Origin: Papilionanthe hookeriana x Papilionanthe teres
Lineage: Eukaryota > Streptophyta > Magnoliopsida > Asparagales > Orchidaceae
Assembly (NCBI GenBank): GCA_022702705.1
Contig: CM040423.1
Location: 127,152,295-127,216,294 of the forward strand
DNA: 64,000 bases
Reading direction: 5' to 3'
The position numbers were made by a program, and so were the translations under genes. The notes beneath the pieces are model-generated. The model was not told the DNA's origin. It saw only the letters and a list, made by a program, of their open reading frames with translations, and did not search any database. Positions 22,415 to 35,429 of this stretch are shown one piece after another. The stretch's first letter is position 1. Every line of letters begins with the position of its first letter.

Positions 22415-22920
22415 TTACGGAGGTAGATTCGATTGTCGAGTCTCGAGTTATGCTTCTTCTCATCGGGATGAAAAGAAAGGAATCGAAAAGAGTCCGAACA
22501 CATTCTTGTTCATGTATTTATAAGAAGGAGTTATTTGTTAAAAGAGTCATTCATTAGAGGGTTTGTTTATTTAGAACGGAATGTTCGAAAGGTGTAGAGA
22601 AGGTAATGAATCCGATTCAGAGTTGGAAAGGAAAAGAAAGTCTTATGCAAGACTTCTCGACTCGAAGGATCACTCCTAAACTAACACCTATTGGGGGTCC
22701 ACCCCACCTCAGAAATGAGGTGAAGGATATCGGAACCTCTCTGTTTAGGGGTGTCTAAATAGTGGCTCCTAAATCCAAGAGAATGTTGGCTATACTCGTT
22801 CAAGGTAGAAATGAACAAGATATTCCAACGGAAAGAAGGGTAGTTTGATCCACAAGGGACATGGATACACTACCGATTTTTGAAAGCAGAATTATCTGAT
22901 TAAAATGGAGAGAGGAATTT
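22415..22920 (-). other. 5' leader of the Tat element
   Basis: Untranslated stretch between the primer site and the gag ATG. At 22690-22724 it holds CTATTGGGGGTCC followed by CCTCAGAAATGAGG. This resembles the polypurine tract and LTR terminus of the same element, but in the opposite orientation. No gene is seen. Confidence 0.55.
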
Positions 22921-22938
22921 TCCCCAGCGGAGTCGCCA
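22921..22938 (-). other. Primer-binding site (tRNA-Arg type)
   Basis: The minus strand reads TGGCGACTCCGCTGGGGA, five bases inside the 5' LTR. It is the site where a host tRNA primes minus-strand DNA. This sequence is the one typical of Tat/Ogre elements, usually ascribed to tRNA-Arg. Confidence 0.85.
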
Positions 22939-25059
22939 GAAGTTGTACGGCTTATTTTTAGGTTGAGTGTTGTATTTTTGAAAAGAGGTCGCCTACAGAA
23001 ATTGTCGGTGAATTTTATATTTTAAATTTAATTTAAATATATATATAATTTAGAAAGTAACATTTTATTTTGAAAATAATTTTAAGTTTGAAAATCTTAA
23101 GATATGAAATCAAACCGATCTCACATCCCAAATAGTTTATATAAACGAGCATCGCACCATGAGCCGTGTATCTATCCCGAAGAATAGACACACTGCTTGA
23201 TAATGGGGCTCGATTCGATAAACTAGAAAGGTTTGTGACATCTGTTTGGTCTGCGAACCAATTTTATAAGCCGACAAATTCCCCTATTTAATATGAAAGC
23301 ATTAAACAGGGTTTATATTACCTGGTTTCTTTAAAATTCCCTATAAGGGCAAGCCCCTATAGTTAATCACATCTTAAATGACGGGAATCACTTAAGAAAA
23401 CTCTCGATAATAATCAGTAATTCTGCTCTCAAGAATTTCAAAGTTTAAGTTTTCAAAGGATTGAATTTTGGAATTTCAATAGGGAATGGATCAAATTTGG
23501 AACATTTTGTTTTGGGAATACAAAGGAAGAAGGGTAGGAGAAATCACAGATTCGAAGCGAACTTCGGTAATTTCCCGACTATCCTATCGTTAGGCTTTGA
23601 ATTTAGGAAAGTCCTAATGTTATCTAACATTTCAGTCTTGCCAATTTTAATTAATTAGGACTTATATTTGTATGATAAAATCATACAAATAGCCTTGAAG
23701 ATGTGAGGGTTTATGTCGTACCAAATGACTACCTCGGAGTCCTAAGACCGGTTAGGGCTTAATTTACATGTCATGATCATGCAAATGCCTAACAAAGGGT
23801 TGAGGATTTATGTTGCACTAGGCAAACTACCTCGAAATCCTATGGCTTTGTTGTTTAATTCTATGAATGGTTTTGCTGATGTAGATTTCAGTTTTGCTGA
23901 CGACGACGGCCGTGCTGCCCACTATGCTCCGAGCTCCTTGTTGTTGCAGAGGTTTGGTTTTAGAAGTCATAAATCAAGAGATGAGAAAAGTGTTTTGGTT
24001 TAGAGAAATTTTTAATTTCCAAGTGTTTTTTATATTTTATTTAAAACAAATCTTAAAGTTGATTATAACAACACCGGTTAAGATCTCACGGTTCCATCCT
24101 TCCGGCATCGTTATTTTTATCGGATTCACTTAGTTCAGATGAATTTGCTAAACTCAACTCAATGAGTTCCACACTTTCATTTAGACCGTGGGAAATCCCG
24201 TTAGCAACACGTAGGTTACATCATCCGAGGTATTCCCGATCATCCAACAAGACGTTTTAATTTAGTTGTAATTGCAGTTTTGTGTTCTGTTTGTGATTAA
24301 ATTTTGAGTTGTTTTATATTTTGAAATGTTGTGGCGGTGAATTTTATCTTGTAATGACTTTTAATTTAGTTTTGGTTTCAGTTTTAGGGGCTACCCTAAA
24401 GGTGTGGGTTTTCATGCAACAGTTGTTTATCATGCAAGAAAAGTAAGTGCGATGTGATTAAATAAATTGCAATAATGTAAATTGCAATAAAATAAAAGCT
24501 TACCTGGAGGATCTTCCCATCATCCCAAGCTGCACTTAAAACACAATTAGAATATTTAAGCAAGTTCCTAGGTAAAGCTAAGGGAAGGGTTATGGTTTTC
24601 TACCAAATTCCTAATCCTATAGCTAGTCATTTCCTATGACGTCTAGGTTCTTGTGTTTTGGTTTGAGGACGATTTTCTTCATCAAAGAATAATTAAGTTC
24701 AATTGTTCTTATAAGTATCCTATTATAATGAGGAAGTGCTTAAGAAGAATCTTAAACATCTTTTCAATATTGCTAGAATTGTTTTAAGTCCAAATGAATT
24801 TAATCATACAAATGAATTGATCGTCCGGGAATTCAAGTTTTGTTATCTTGCTCAGTGAACTAGGACATTTGAATATCCTATAAGTGAAGTAACATTTCAT
24901 TTAATGTTTTGTTTAGGGGTTATGGTAACCAAAGCTTTCGAGGGCAAATTGGTGTTCAAATGGTTTGTGATTTAATTTAATTTCAGTTAACGGGTTTAAA
25001 TTTGGAATAGTGTTCAAATTGCTTTATTTTGAACTTCTTTATGTCTTAGGTGATGTTAT

Positions 25060-25440
25060 TATTTTTTTTAATTCAGTTTAATTTAACTTTAATTTAATTT
25101 GATTTAGTTTAGTTTTAATTTTAATTTAATTTGTTTAATTTAAATTAATTTTAATCTTAACTTGATTTTTTTTATTTTAATTTAATTTAAATTAAATTAA
25201 TATGATTTAATTTAATTTAATTTAATTTAATTTAATTTGATTTAATTTAATTTAATTTAATTTAATTTGATTCAATTTAATTTAAATTTAATATGTTTTA
25301 ATTTAATTTAATTTAATGTGATTTAATTTAATTTAATTTAATTTGATTTAATTTGATTCAATTTGATTTAATTTAATTTAATTTAATTTAATTTAAATTT
25401 TAATTTAATTTTATTTTTAATTTTAATTTAATATTTTATT
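25060..25440. repeat. AATTT-type low-complexity array (right LTR)
   Basis: Counterpart of 4700-5090. Length differences between the two arrays are consistent with slippage since insertion. Confidence 0.85.
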
Positions 25441-27307
25441 TTTTATGTTTTAAAGATGATTTAATTTTAATTGTTAAAATATTAATTTAATTGAAATTTT
25501 TAAAAGGATTTAATTTAAATAATTTAACTTTAATTTAATTTAATGATTAAGTCTTTTAGCATTTTAAATCTTAAATTTCAATTATCATTTTAATTAGGAA
25601 TTAAACATTATTGAGATTATTAATTTAGGGATTCTTAAATTAAAGAACAAATCTCTTCCTAATAACATCCCTATTTTAATAATTCCAATTTTATTATTCT
25701 TCCAAATTTAATTAATTATTTGATTAAGGTTTATTTTAATTATTTTTAAATTATTTAATAGGTTTCTACCCTTTAATTATTTAAATTTCAATCATCCAAA
25801 TCAGATTAAGATCAAATATTTTACTCTTTAATCTTATTAAACCTAAAGTTTTAATTAAGGGTTAAAATTTTAATTACCATTTTGCCCTTCAAGCTTAATA
25901 ATTTCATAACTCACTAAATTGAGCTTAAATGAGCTTGATATTTTTATGTGACTTCACTCACATGTCAACAAAGACATGAGAGGAGAAAATGTGATTTTTA
26001 TGTATTTAATTTATTTATGTAATTATTTTTGGTGGAAAATAGAGATTTCCAAGGAAAATTTAATAATATGACCAAGGGAAAGTTTCTGTCCTTAAGAAAA
26101 TTATGGGACATTCCTAATGACTAGAGGACCACTTGGAGCAATTTTGGTGCTTTTTTGAATTATATTATTTTTATTATAATTATTTTAAATTTTGGAGTAT
26201 TAATTAATTTAAAAATAAAATAAAGGTTGAAAAATAAATTTTATATTTTTCAAAAATCTCTCCGATATCAAGGAAATCCGAGAATCAATTTTTACAATTT
26301 TCTAATTTTTTTTTTATTTATTAGAATTATTTTAGTGGAAATACTAGAAAATACATTTTTTTTTAATTTTAAAATTACCTTAGGGCTTTAAAATTTAATA
26401 TCTCATTAAATAGACTTAAGAAAAATATGGGGTTTGTTCCTAAGTGATTAAAATTCAAATTGTGACATTTTGGTGAATTTTATTATTTTTGTGATTTTTA
26501 TTATTTTTTAATTATTAAAAATATTAAAATGATAAAAAAAAATCAACTTTTTTAGAAAATTGAAATTTTAATTTTTTAAAATTCCCCTGATATCAGAGAG
26601 GCTCCAAAACTAATTTGGTAAATTTTTGAAAAGTATTTTGAAAATTATGAATTTTTAAAGTTCAAATTGACTAAATGGCTTAACCAACCCATTTAGTAGG
26701 GCTAACCAAGTCCAATTGACTTCAAATTTTTATGGTGGGTTCCTCTGATCGTAAAGGTCAGTGGAGATTTGATTTCAACTCAATTTGATGTATGATTAGC
26801 TCTAATTAATTAAGGACCTATTTTGGGTGTTTAAGCCAATTAGGGTTATTTTAAATGAATTAATTCAAAACCTATTTTTCCTAGGGTCCTCTGATCATAC
26901 GAGACATCACCAAATTTTCCTAGAATTTATTTTATAACATGCTAATTATTGGATTTAAAATACTCAAAACAGTAACATGAATTTGAAAAATCAATAACTT
27001 CTCATAGGGATGGCCTCTGACTTTAGAAAATTCAGGGAATGTTCCTAAATTTAGAGGCTTCAAAAGACCTATGGTCTCATGCCATGGTGAATTTCCTATA
27101 TGCATGGAGAATTAAAACAATGCAGAGGGTAAATAAATCATTAAAAATAAAATACTTGATGAAATTAAATGATTTCTTTTCCACATTATTCTCCTCTGTT
27201 CACCGAGCAAGAGGGCATTTTTATTTTATTTTTCGATTTTTCTACACAAAGTTATGGATTTTTGAAGTTTAGGGAATTAAATAAATCAGAAAATACCCTA
27301 ATTTTCT

Positions 27308-27510
27308 ATTTATCCACGCGGCGCCGCGTCGACCTCGGCGGCTCCGAAACGCCGCGTGGCGCTCTCTGATTCGACGCAGCCCTCCGACTCAGCGCTCCGG
27401 GGGCCCGCTGTATCGTTCCGTCTCCTCATACGGCGCGATCCTGGCCGTCCGTCCGAGCGTGTATTAAATGAACAGTCTCGTTCATCGTCCCCAAGCGTCC
27501 TCACCCGAGA
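27308..27510. promoter_or_regulatory. CpG-rich island (right LTR), possible core promoter or leader region
   Basis: Counterpart of 6965-7160. This copy keeps more CG dinucleotides (for example CGGCGGCTCC where the left copy has CGGCAGCTCC), as expected if the left copy has lost CpGs by deamination. Confidence 0.35.
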
Positions 27511-30479
27511 GCCGTCCACACTAAATCCCTAATATCTCACTCAATACTTAACGGATTTTGGTGTTCTTGTGCTCTATGGATTCGTCTTGAAGAGACGAAC
27601 ACATCTATACGGTGATCATGCATTGAAATTAAAGCATTTGAAATGGAGAATCTCCAGAAGCTCGGGATGAAGAATTATCTCATACCTTTGCTCAGAGAAG
27701 TGTGGCTTCGATCTGAGGGTTGTGTCACCTTCGATTGGATCCCGAACAAGCTCCGGATGAAGTCTCCTAGTCCGGTGAATTGCCTAGCTATGAAAGTGAC
27801 CACAACCGATCACAAAGCTTGGAGAGCTGGAACAACCTGGGTGGCTCGGAGATGGGGCTTTTAGTGGGAAACTTCTCCTCTTGGTCCGAGTGAAGGTGTA
27901 GGACCGGTCCGATTTGAGGATTGGCTCACTGTGGCAAAGTGTCCCGGTTTTGGGTGAAATTTCGGTTGAGAAATTGGATTCTGTTGGTGGGGATTAGGGC
28001 AAATTGACACTGGGGATCAACTGCTCTAAGTATGGAGTACGGTTTGGAACAATTTTGGCAGAGATTCGGCAAGGTTTGTGCAACTCTCCTCCATGGCCGT
28101 GAGGGGGTCGGGTTTAAATCGAGGTGGCTGGAGAGCCTCACAGGGATGGCCAAGGGTTGGGATCAGCTGCTCTGAGCATGGGAAGAACATCCATGGTGGC
28201 CATTAGGCATGGGGCAGCTCAGCAAGTTGGAATTCCAAAGTTTGGCTCCTCCCAAGGTCTCGGCCATGGTGTTTTCCGGTGACCTAGGCGGCTGGCCAGC
28301 AGGCATGGGTCACCCTCAGGTCCAGGTGGGTCAGGGCTGGAGGTTTGTACAGTCAATTGGCCATGGACATGTGTAAAGGGTTTGAATCAAAATGGAATGG
28401 GAGAGGGCTAGTTTTGGGTCTAAATGGGTCAACCCTTGGTTTTGGGTTAGGTCCACCCTCCAAGGCCAATTTGGGCTGAAGGGAAAGTCACTTGGATCAG
28501 CTTGATTAGTGGGGTCAAGTCACAATCCAAGTACGATTAAGTTTAAGCATGGTTTAGTGGAGTCATGGAAGTGGTTAATCACTCTTAAGAGAATATGGAA
28601 AGGGCCTCCTCCTCTTGCCATCTTGGGTATGGTGAGGTGGAAAGTAGATTCCATGGCTCTCATGGCTCCCGTGTGGCTCATGCATGGCTTCATGGCTCAT
28701 CTTTGGCTTGGGAAAAGTTAAGTCAATTTCATGGAAATGGGTTTAAGAAAATTTTGGTATTTTGATGGGAATTTGTATGGGGCTTAACTTGGAATGGCTT
28801 CATGATGAGTTTTGAAACTTAGGGATTGATTTTAATTAAGGGTATGATGAGAAGAATTTGTCATATGGGCTTTAAGCATGAAATTTGGGCTTTTAAGAAG
28901 GTTTAAGAAAGTGGGCTTTTTGTTTAAAAAATAAATTCATGGATGGGAATTTTGTGAAGGATTGGGACAAACAAATGTTGGGTTTGGTTTAGGGATATTT
29001 CATGAGTGATTTGAAGCAAGTTGGGAGTGGTTTGGGTTTGAATTGGGTTGAATTTGGGCTTCTTTGGTGAATGGGCCAATATAGGTCAAATTGGGCTAAC
29101 TTGGGCCAATGTTGGGCTAGGGTTGAAATTGATGTAAAATAAATGTTGGGAAATGTTTATGGGAGTGTTTCAAAGAGGTTTTGGCTTTGGTTGGGTTTTG
29201 ATTTTGGGGTTTGGACTTATTTGGGTTAGATTTGGGTTTAGGTCAAAATTGGGCTTTTTGGCTTTGGGTTGAATTTGAGTGGGGTTTGGGTCTAAGTTTT
29301 GGAAAAATCATGTTAAGGTTTTGTTTGTGGGAATTTTAAGGAAGGTTTAGAAAAGATTTGGGGTTAATTGGAGTTGAATTGGGTGAGTTTGGGTTAGGTT
29401 TGGGTCATGGGTCCAAATTGGGCTTTAAGGCCAAAAGTGAAATTGGATTCAAATGTCAATTAAATTGGACTTGGATTTGGTCTAGATTGGTGTTGGGAAT
29501 GTTGAATTGAAGTTTAGAATTGAATTGGACCAGAGTTTGGGTCAATTGGGTAGGTTTAGTTTGACATTGGGTTCACTTAGGGTTAAAATGGGTCAAATTG
29601 GGGGTTTTGACAAAAGTAGGGAAAATTGACAAAATTGGCCCATGGTGTAGTTAAACAAAATGAAATTGGGAATATTTGAGATTTTCTGAAATTTTCTGAA
29701 TTTTTGGATTTTTGGATTTTTGGGTCAAGAGGGGTATTTTCGGTATTTGGAGGGTATTGGGAGGTATTTTTGGAATTTTTGGTATTTTTGGGTATGGATG
29801 ATCAATTTGAGTAATGTGGGAATGCTTGGGATTGGTTTTGAGGAATTTTGGGTGATTTGGGAATTTTTGAAAAATTTGGGTGATTTCAAGGGTTCTGGGT
29901 AGGCTAGGCAGGTGTAGGGTCCCGGGGGTCAAAAATTGAAAATTTGGAAAATTGAAGATTGGGTGAATGTAAGTGGAATGAAATCATTTTGGTTGAGCCA
30001 TGAAGCCACATCAAGCCCACATGAGCCATGAAGGGACTCATTTGAGGCATCCACTATGTTGTTCCTAACCTCTTAGCCAAGGGCTTGGGGTTAAGGACCA
30101 TCCATGTGAATCACCCGCATGAGTCGGGAGGTCGAGTTCGGTATAGGTGTGTTTTTTAGGAGGTGTGTGAAAGTGTAGTGTATAAGTGTAGTGTATGTGT
30201 AAGTCAGCCCTCACTGCACTGTGCCACCGCGAGCGGTCCTGAGGCCAAAGAGTCCTATAGGGACTCATCCTTTAAACTTCCACATTTGGTTTCAACCCTC
30301 TAGGTGATTAGGGGTCTACGGTCGAGTTTGTGGAGTTTGCGGGGAGTTAAGAAGTGGTTTGAATTTCTAAGTGGTGGGTCCCAATTCTAATCCTCTAAGA
30401 TAGTCAAAGGAAAAGCCTAAGGCTAGATCCTAAGTACTAAAAAGAAGAAGAGAAGACCTCATCAAAAATGAGGTCAACA

Positions 30480-30484
30480 ATGCC
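30480..30484. other. Right target-site duplication of the Tat element
   Basis: ATGCC directly after the LTR end ACA, matching ATGCA at 2589-2593 at four of five positions. Confidence 0.7.
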
Positions 30485-30566
30485 CTCTCATCCATTCTAC
30501 ATAACTTATGTGCAATCTAGGGATTGGAACAAGCAGGATAATGATGATGATGAGGATGATGAGTAG
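30480..30566 (+). pseudogene. C-terminal end of the interrupted env-like ORF
   Basis: Starting from the duplicated ATG codon, this frame continues that of 1749-2593. It encodes a short aromatic patch (HPFYITY) and an acidic tail of Asp and Glu, and ends at TAG 30564-30566. Its continuity shows that the Tat element landed inside an ORF. Confidence 0.7.
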
Positions 30567-31168
30567 ATTTGAGTTATTAGTTTTCGTTGTGGTGTTGTTG
30601 TTGATGTACTGATGTGTGTTTTGTTTAGTATTTAGTTTGATCATTGTGTTGTGATGTGAACCGTGATAGTATGCAGACTGTAGTTTGTATTATTTTTCTG
30701 TTATGCATATTCAGATGTATTGTTGTTGTTGTATTGATGTTTTATATGTTGCTTTGTGGTAGTGATGTGTAATAGTAAATATTTTTATATGTATGATTTG
30801 TCAGAGTTTTTAGTAGTGTGTACTTTAATTCAAAAATTGTTAGGAGATTATAAACCACTATTGGGAACTTCTACTTAGGAAACTACAAGTTTAAAATTTT
30901 TCAAATTCAACTATCATCTGTTATCTGTATCAGTGTGTTATTTAAGTTGGTCTGCATTTGCTTTGAAAACCTCCACTACTGTAGAAGTCTTTTTGAAATT
31001 TTTACTTTTCTTTGTATAAAAATTGTTTTGAAAAACTAAATTTGATTTCATTTTACTCTTGTTATTTAAATTGTTATACTTGCATATTAGGATATTAAAA
31101 ATTCCTGCAAGCATGATATGTCAGTTTTTATTTCTCACCCATGTATCATTTCTTATGCTCAAAAAGAT

Positions 31169-32794
31169 TTATCTTAACTAAAAATTAAATTTGGGGGGGG
31201 GATTTTAAAAACAAAGATTTTAAAAAACCTAAAATTTTATTTGATTCTCAAGAATACTTAAAATAAATCTTATTTTTGATTGAGAACAGTTATGTACATG
31301 AAGTTATATTAGGGGAACCAAAATTTTGAGTATAAAAATGAAAAAAAGAATTTAGTTAAAATTTATAGTAATCATGAAAAACTTAAAGTTAAAATTTTCT
31401 TAATGAAGAGGTGTTAAATAAAGTTAAACTATCTTTAGTAAGAAGTTTTGTATTTTTGAATAAATAGAAGATTTGACTTTTATTCTTCAAAGCTTAAATT
31501 TCTTTCACTGAAGAGTAATTTTCAAATATTATTATTATGATTTTTAAGTGAAAGATGTATATCTGACCTTTATTTTAAATGGAAGGGTGGAATTCAAAAT
31601 CATTAAAGGCCTATCCAGATATAGTAATTCTTGCCTTATAAAAAAATAAAAATAAATAAAAAAAGAGAGAGAGAAAAAAAAGAAAAAGAAAAGAAAAAGT
31701 GAAAAATAGTATATGAAAATGGAGGAGAAACTTGAGGATTTAAGGGTCTAAGCAAAAATTAGTTTCATATACCTAAAGTTTAAGATATAAGTTCAGAGAA
31801 AATCTAAAGCTTAAGGTTATAATATAGTAAGTAAAATTATTTTCAAATAAATATTTTTAAGTGAGAAAAATAAGTTTTGAGTCCTATATTTTGAAGAATC
31901 TACAAATATTTCTGAATTAGATAGAAATTTACATTTGTCATTTTCCTTTACTTAAGAACTTTCTAAACTTTAAGTTGGTTTTAATTTCTGAAATTTTTTC
32001 TAAATTAGACTATTCCATTTCTAGAACAAAATTTCGTTATCTTCCTAAGAAACTCATTACATAATTTGCATGCTAAAATGTTCTATGAGATTAACTATCA
32101 CTTGAGGACAAATAACATTTTAAGTTTGAGGAATTTTGATACACCTAAAATATATAGTATTTTTATGCACATTTTTATACTTATTTTTAATGATATTGCA
32201 CTTTATTGGAAGGTATTTTGTGTTTTTCTTGCAGGTATGATGAAAATGAATGGTCATGATGAAAGGAGCAAAATTGGATCAAATTTGGAGTAAAAAAATG
32301 AAAAATGAAAATTTGGGCACTGGCGGCTAAGCGCCGATGGGCTGGCGCTTAGCCGCCACAGTTAAAAATCAAAATCTAAAGGAATTTGACACCAATTTCA
32401 ATGGGGATGAGATGCAACTCTTGGTGGTAACTTCCATAACTTCCTTTGGCGGCACGTTTGAATGAAAGGGTGCATTCTTTGGTGGATACATTGAATCTGG
32501 ATACATTTGAAGAGACACAAGGCACCTTTTGGTTTAATTTTTAAAGAGATTCTTAGGAATGACTAAGTGCTCTTCCACTTACATTTTGAAGAGAGTTTTT
32601 ACTGTATTTTACTTTTATTTTGTGAGAGTTTTTATTAAGAGTAGGAGTAGAGAGAGAAAGGAGAAAAGGGTCGGAGTGAAGTCTTCTTCTTCCCACTTTC
32701 GTCTTTCTTTTAGTTTAGTTTATATTGAAGTTTGAAGTTTATTCTGAGTCATCGGAGTTAGGAGATCCGCTCTGAGGAGTAGTTTAGTGAAGAG
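31169..32794. repeat. Tandem duplication, copy 1 (1.63 kb)
   Basis: Begins TTATCTTAACTAAAAATT with a run of nine G at about 31193-31201. Nearly identical to 32795-34411. The junction shares only the bases TTA. The unit spans the end of the internal region and the start of the LTR. Confidence 0.9.
32322..32358. repeat. GC-rich inverted repeat in copy 1
   Basis: GGCGGCTAAGCGCC, a 7-base spacer, then GGCGCTTAGCCGCC. It is a perfect dyad able to form a stable hairpin. Confidence 0.8.
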
Positions 32795-34411
32795 TTATCT
32801 TAACTAAAAATTAAATTTGGGGGGGGGATTTTAAAAACAAAGATTTTAAAAAACCTAAAATTTTATTTGATTCTCAAGAATACTTAAAATAAATCTTATT
32901 TTTGATTGAGAACAGTTATGTACATGAAGTTATATTAGAGGAACCAAAATTTTGAATATAAAAATGAATAAAAGAATTTAGTTAAAATTTATAGTAATCA
33001 TGAAAAACTTAAAGTTAAAATTTTCTTAATGAAGAGGTGTTAAATAAAGTTAAACTATCTTTAGTAAGAAGTTTTGTATTTTTGAATAAATAGAAGATTT
33101 GACTTTTATTCTTCGAAGCTTAAATTTCTTTCACTGAAGAGTAATTTTCAAATATTATTATTATGATTTTTAAGTGAAAGATGTATATCTGACCTTTTTT
33201 TTAAATGGAAGGGTGAAATTCAAAATCATTAAAGGCCTATCCAGATATAGTAAATCTTGCCTTATAAAAAAATAAAAATAAATAAAAAGAGAGAGAGAGA
33301 AAAAAAAGAAAAAGAAAAGAAAAAGTGAAAAATAGTATATGAAAATGGAGGAGAAACTTGAGGATTTAAGGGTCTAAGCAAAAATTGGTTTCATACCTAA
33401 AGTTTAAGATATAAGTTCAGAGAAAATCTAAAGCTTAAGGTTATAATATAGTAAGTAAAATTATTTTCAAATAAATATTTTTAAGTGAGAAAAATAAGTT
33501 TTGAGTCCTATATTTTGAAGAATCTACAAAAATTTCTGAATTAGATAGAAATTTACATTTGTCATTTTCCTTTACTTAAGAACTTTCTAAACTTTAAGTT
33601 GGTTTTAATTTCTGAAATTTTTTCTAAATTAGACTCTTCCATTTCTAGAACAAAATTTCGTTATCTTCCTAAGAAACTCATTACATAATTTGCATGCTAA
33701 AATGTTCTATGAGATTAACTGTCACTTGAGGACAAATAACATTTTAAGTTTGAGGAATTTTGATACACCTAAAATATATAGTATTTTTATGCACATTTTT
33801 ATACTTATTTTTAATGATATTGCACTTTAATGGAAGGTATTTTGTGTTTTTCTTGCAGGTATGATGAAAATGAATGGTCATGATGAAAGGAGCAAAATTG
33901 GATCAAATTTGGAGTAAAAAAAATGAAAAATGAAAATTTGGGCACTGGCGGCTAAGCGCCGATGGGCTGGCGCTTAGCCGCCACAGTTAAAAATCAAAAT
34001 CTAAAGGAATTTGACACCAATTTCAATGGGGATGAGATGCAACTCTTGGTGGTAACTTCCTTTGGCGGCACGTTTGAATGAAAGGGTGCATTCTTTGGTG
34101 GATAAATTGAATCAGGACACATTTGAAGAGACACAAGGCACCTTTTGGTTTAATTTTTAAAGAGATTCTTAGGAATGACTAAGTGCTCTTCCACTTGCAT
34201 TTTGAAGAGAGTTTTTACTGTATTTTACTTTTATTTTGTGAGAGTTTTTATTAAGAGTAGGAGTAGAGAGAGAAAGGAGAAAAGGGTCGGAGTGAAGTCT
34301 TCTTCTTCCCACTTCTTGTCTTTCTTTTAGTTTAGTTTATATTGAAGTTTGAAGTTTATTCTGAGTCATCGGAGTTAGGAGATCCGCTCTGAGGAGTAGT
34401 TTAGTGAAGAG
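32795..34411. repeat. Tandem duplication, copy 2 (1.62 kb)
   Basis: Head-to-tail copy of 31169-32794 with few differences, for example loss of about 12 bp near 34056 where copy 1 reads CTTCCATAACTTCC. Confidence 0.9.
33947..33983. repeat. GC-rich inverted repeat in copy 2
   Basis: Same perfect dyad as 32322-32358, carried by the second duplication unit. Confidence 0.8.
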
Positions 34412-35429
34412 TTAAAGTTTCAGAGGAACTTCCTGAGTCTTGTGGAGAGAATTTTCAGATAAGTTTTACTTTTGTTCTTACATTTAGTTTTTTAATTAAT
34501 ACTTATTTTTGTTTGTTGTTTTTCTTATGGTTTTTAATTTCAAATCAATGTGTTTTTGTATTTTCTCAATGCATTCTGAGTATTTTACTTTATCATTTTC
34601 TTTCTTAAATGGAGAAGTAAATAATTTATGGAGAATTGTTGTGGAAAGTATAAGTGTTTAAAGTTGGAAGAAGTTGTGAAGATTGATTCTGAAAACTTTG
34701 TTTACTTCTTAATTTGGCTCCGTTAAGTTATAGAATTTCTTGAGATTATGTAAGATCCAATGCGGTATTGTCTCATAAAAGTTAGTAAGAATCACATGCA
34801 ATTATATGGGTGAGAATTGTAGTCCATATAATAGAATGTAATATTAGAAGATATTTTTATGGAAGTGAGTAAAATTAGAGGATTTTAGAGTGACAAGCTA
34901 GGTTCCTCTAATTTGGTTTGAAGTTCTGAGTTTTGTTTTGAGAATGATGGATATGAAATATATGGATCGCATGTCGTCGCCGTCAATTCCTGTATCATGT
35001 TAATGTCAAGGAGTCGTCACTCTCTTTCTCTATCTATCGTCCTAATTCTTATCCTACCTAGACTTATTGTCAGAAGTCTTTGGATAATTTTGAGAAGGAT
35101 TAATCATGATAGAGATTGAGAGAAAATAAGATCAAATGATAATCTCATAGAACAAGTCTTTAGATTGGGTAATTACTGAAGTTTTTCATATAAGAAAATC
35201 ATATGAAGATCTTGGGTAACCAGAGAGGTTTTGTAGGTGAAATACCTATCATGAGTTCTTTAATCTCCTATAGGAGAAAGCTCCTATAGTTAATTACATC
35301 CTGAGCAATTAATACTGCCTAGGAAAACTCCCGATTAAGGTTAACATTTATCCTCGAAAAAGTGTAAGTGTTGTCGTGGAAGTGCGTTTCTAAAGAATCG
35401 ATACTACCAGAAAGTTTTGTTTATATTGG

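Larger units (their letters stand above)
2594..30479 (-). mobile_element. Giant Tat/Ogre-like Ty3/gypsy LTR retrotransposon carrying an AlkB-like gene
   Basis: A 27,886-bp element read on the minus strand. From its 5' end: LTR 22944-30479, primer site 22921-22938, leader, gag from 22414, zinc knuckle, protease, reverse transcriptase, RNase H, a second (archaeal-type) RNase H, integrase ending at 14083, an ALKBH9/10-like ORF (13777-12305), an ~83-bp tandem array, polypurine tract, and LTR 10154-2594. Both LTRs run TG...CA on the plus strand. The tRNA-Arg-type primer site, the dual RNase H, the post-pol tandem repeats, the lack of a chromodomain and the large size place it in the Tat lineage near Ogre. 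The coding frame has scattered stops and shifts. Four differences in the first 134 bp of the two LTRs suggest roughly 3% divergence, so it is neither brand new nor ancient. Confidence 0.93.
22944..30479 (-). repeat. 5' LTR of the Tat element (right copy, 7,536 bp)
   Basis: Same termini as the left copy (TGTACGGC...GGTCAACA). Because the element is minus-strand, U3 begins at 30479 and transcription would run toward lower coordinates. The AATTT-rich array lies at 25060-25440 and the CpG-rich island at 27308-27510. Open frames inside are not conserved with the left copy. Confidence 0.95.
30567..34990 (+). mobile_element. Right part of the older Athila-like element (3' UTR and LTR)
   Basis: Non-coding 3' region after the env-like stop. 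It contains CACTTGAGGACAAATAACA, then AAGTTTGAGGAATTT, then TGATACACC. This is the arrangement seen at the polypurine tract and 3' LTR start of Athila-type elements (LTR starts 32137 and 33761). The region is partly doubled by a 1.62-kb tandem duplication. The LTR end is not identified. It may be cut by the next insertion at about 34991. Confidence 0.5.
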
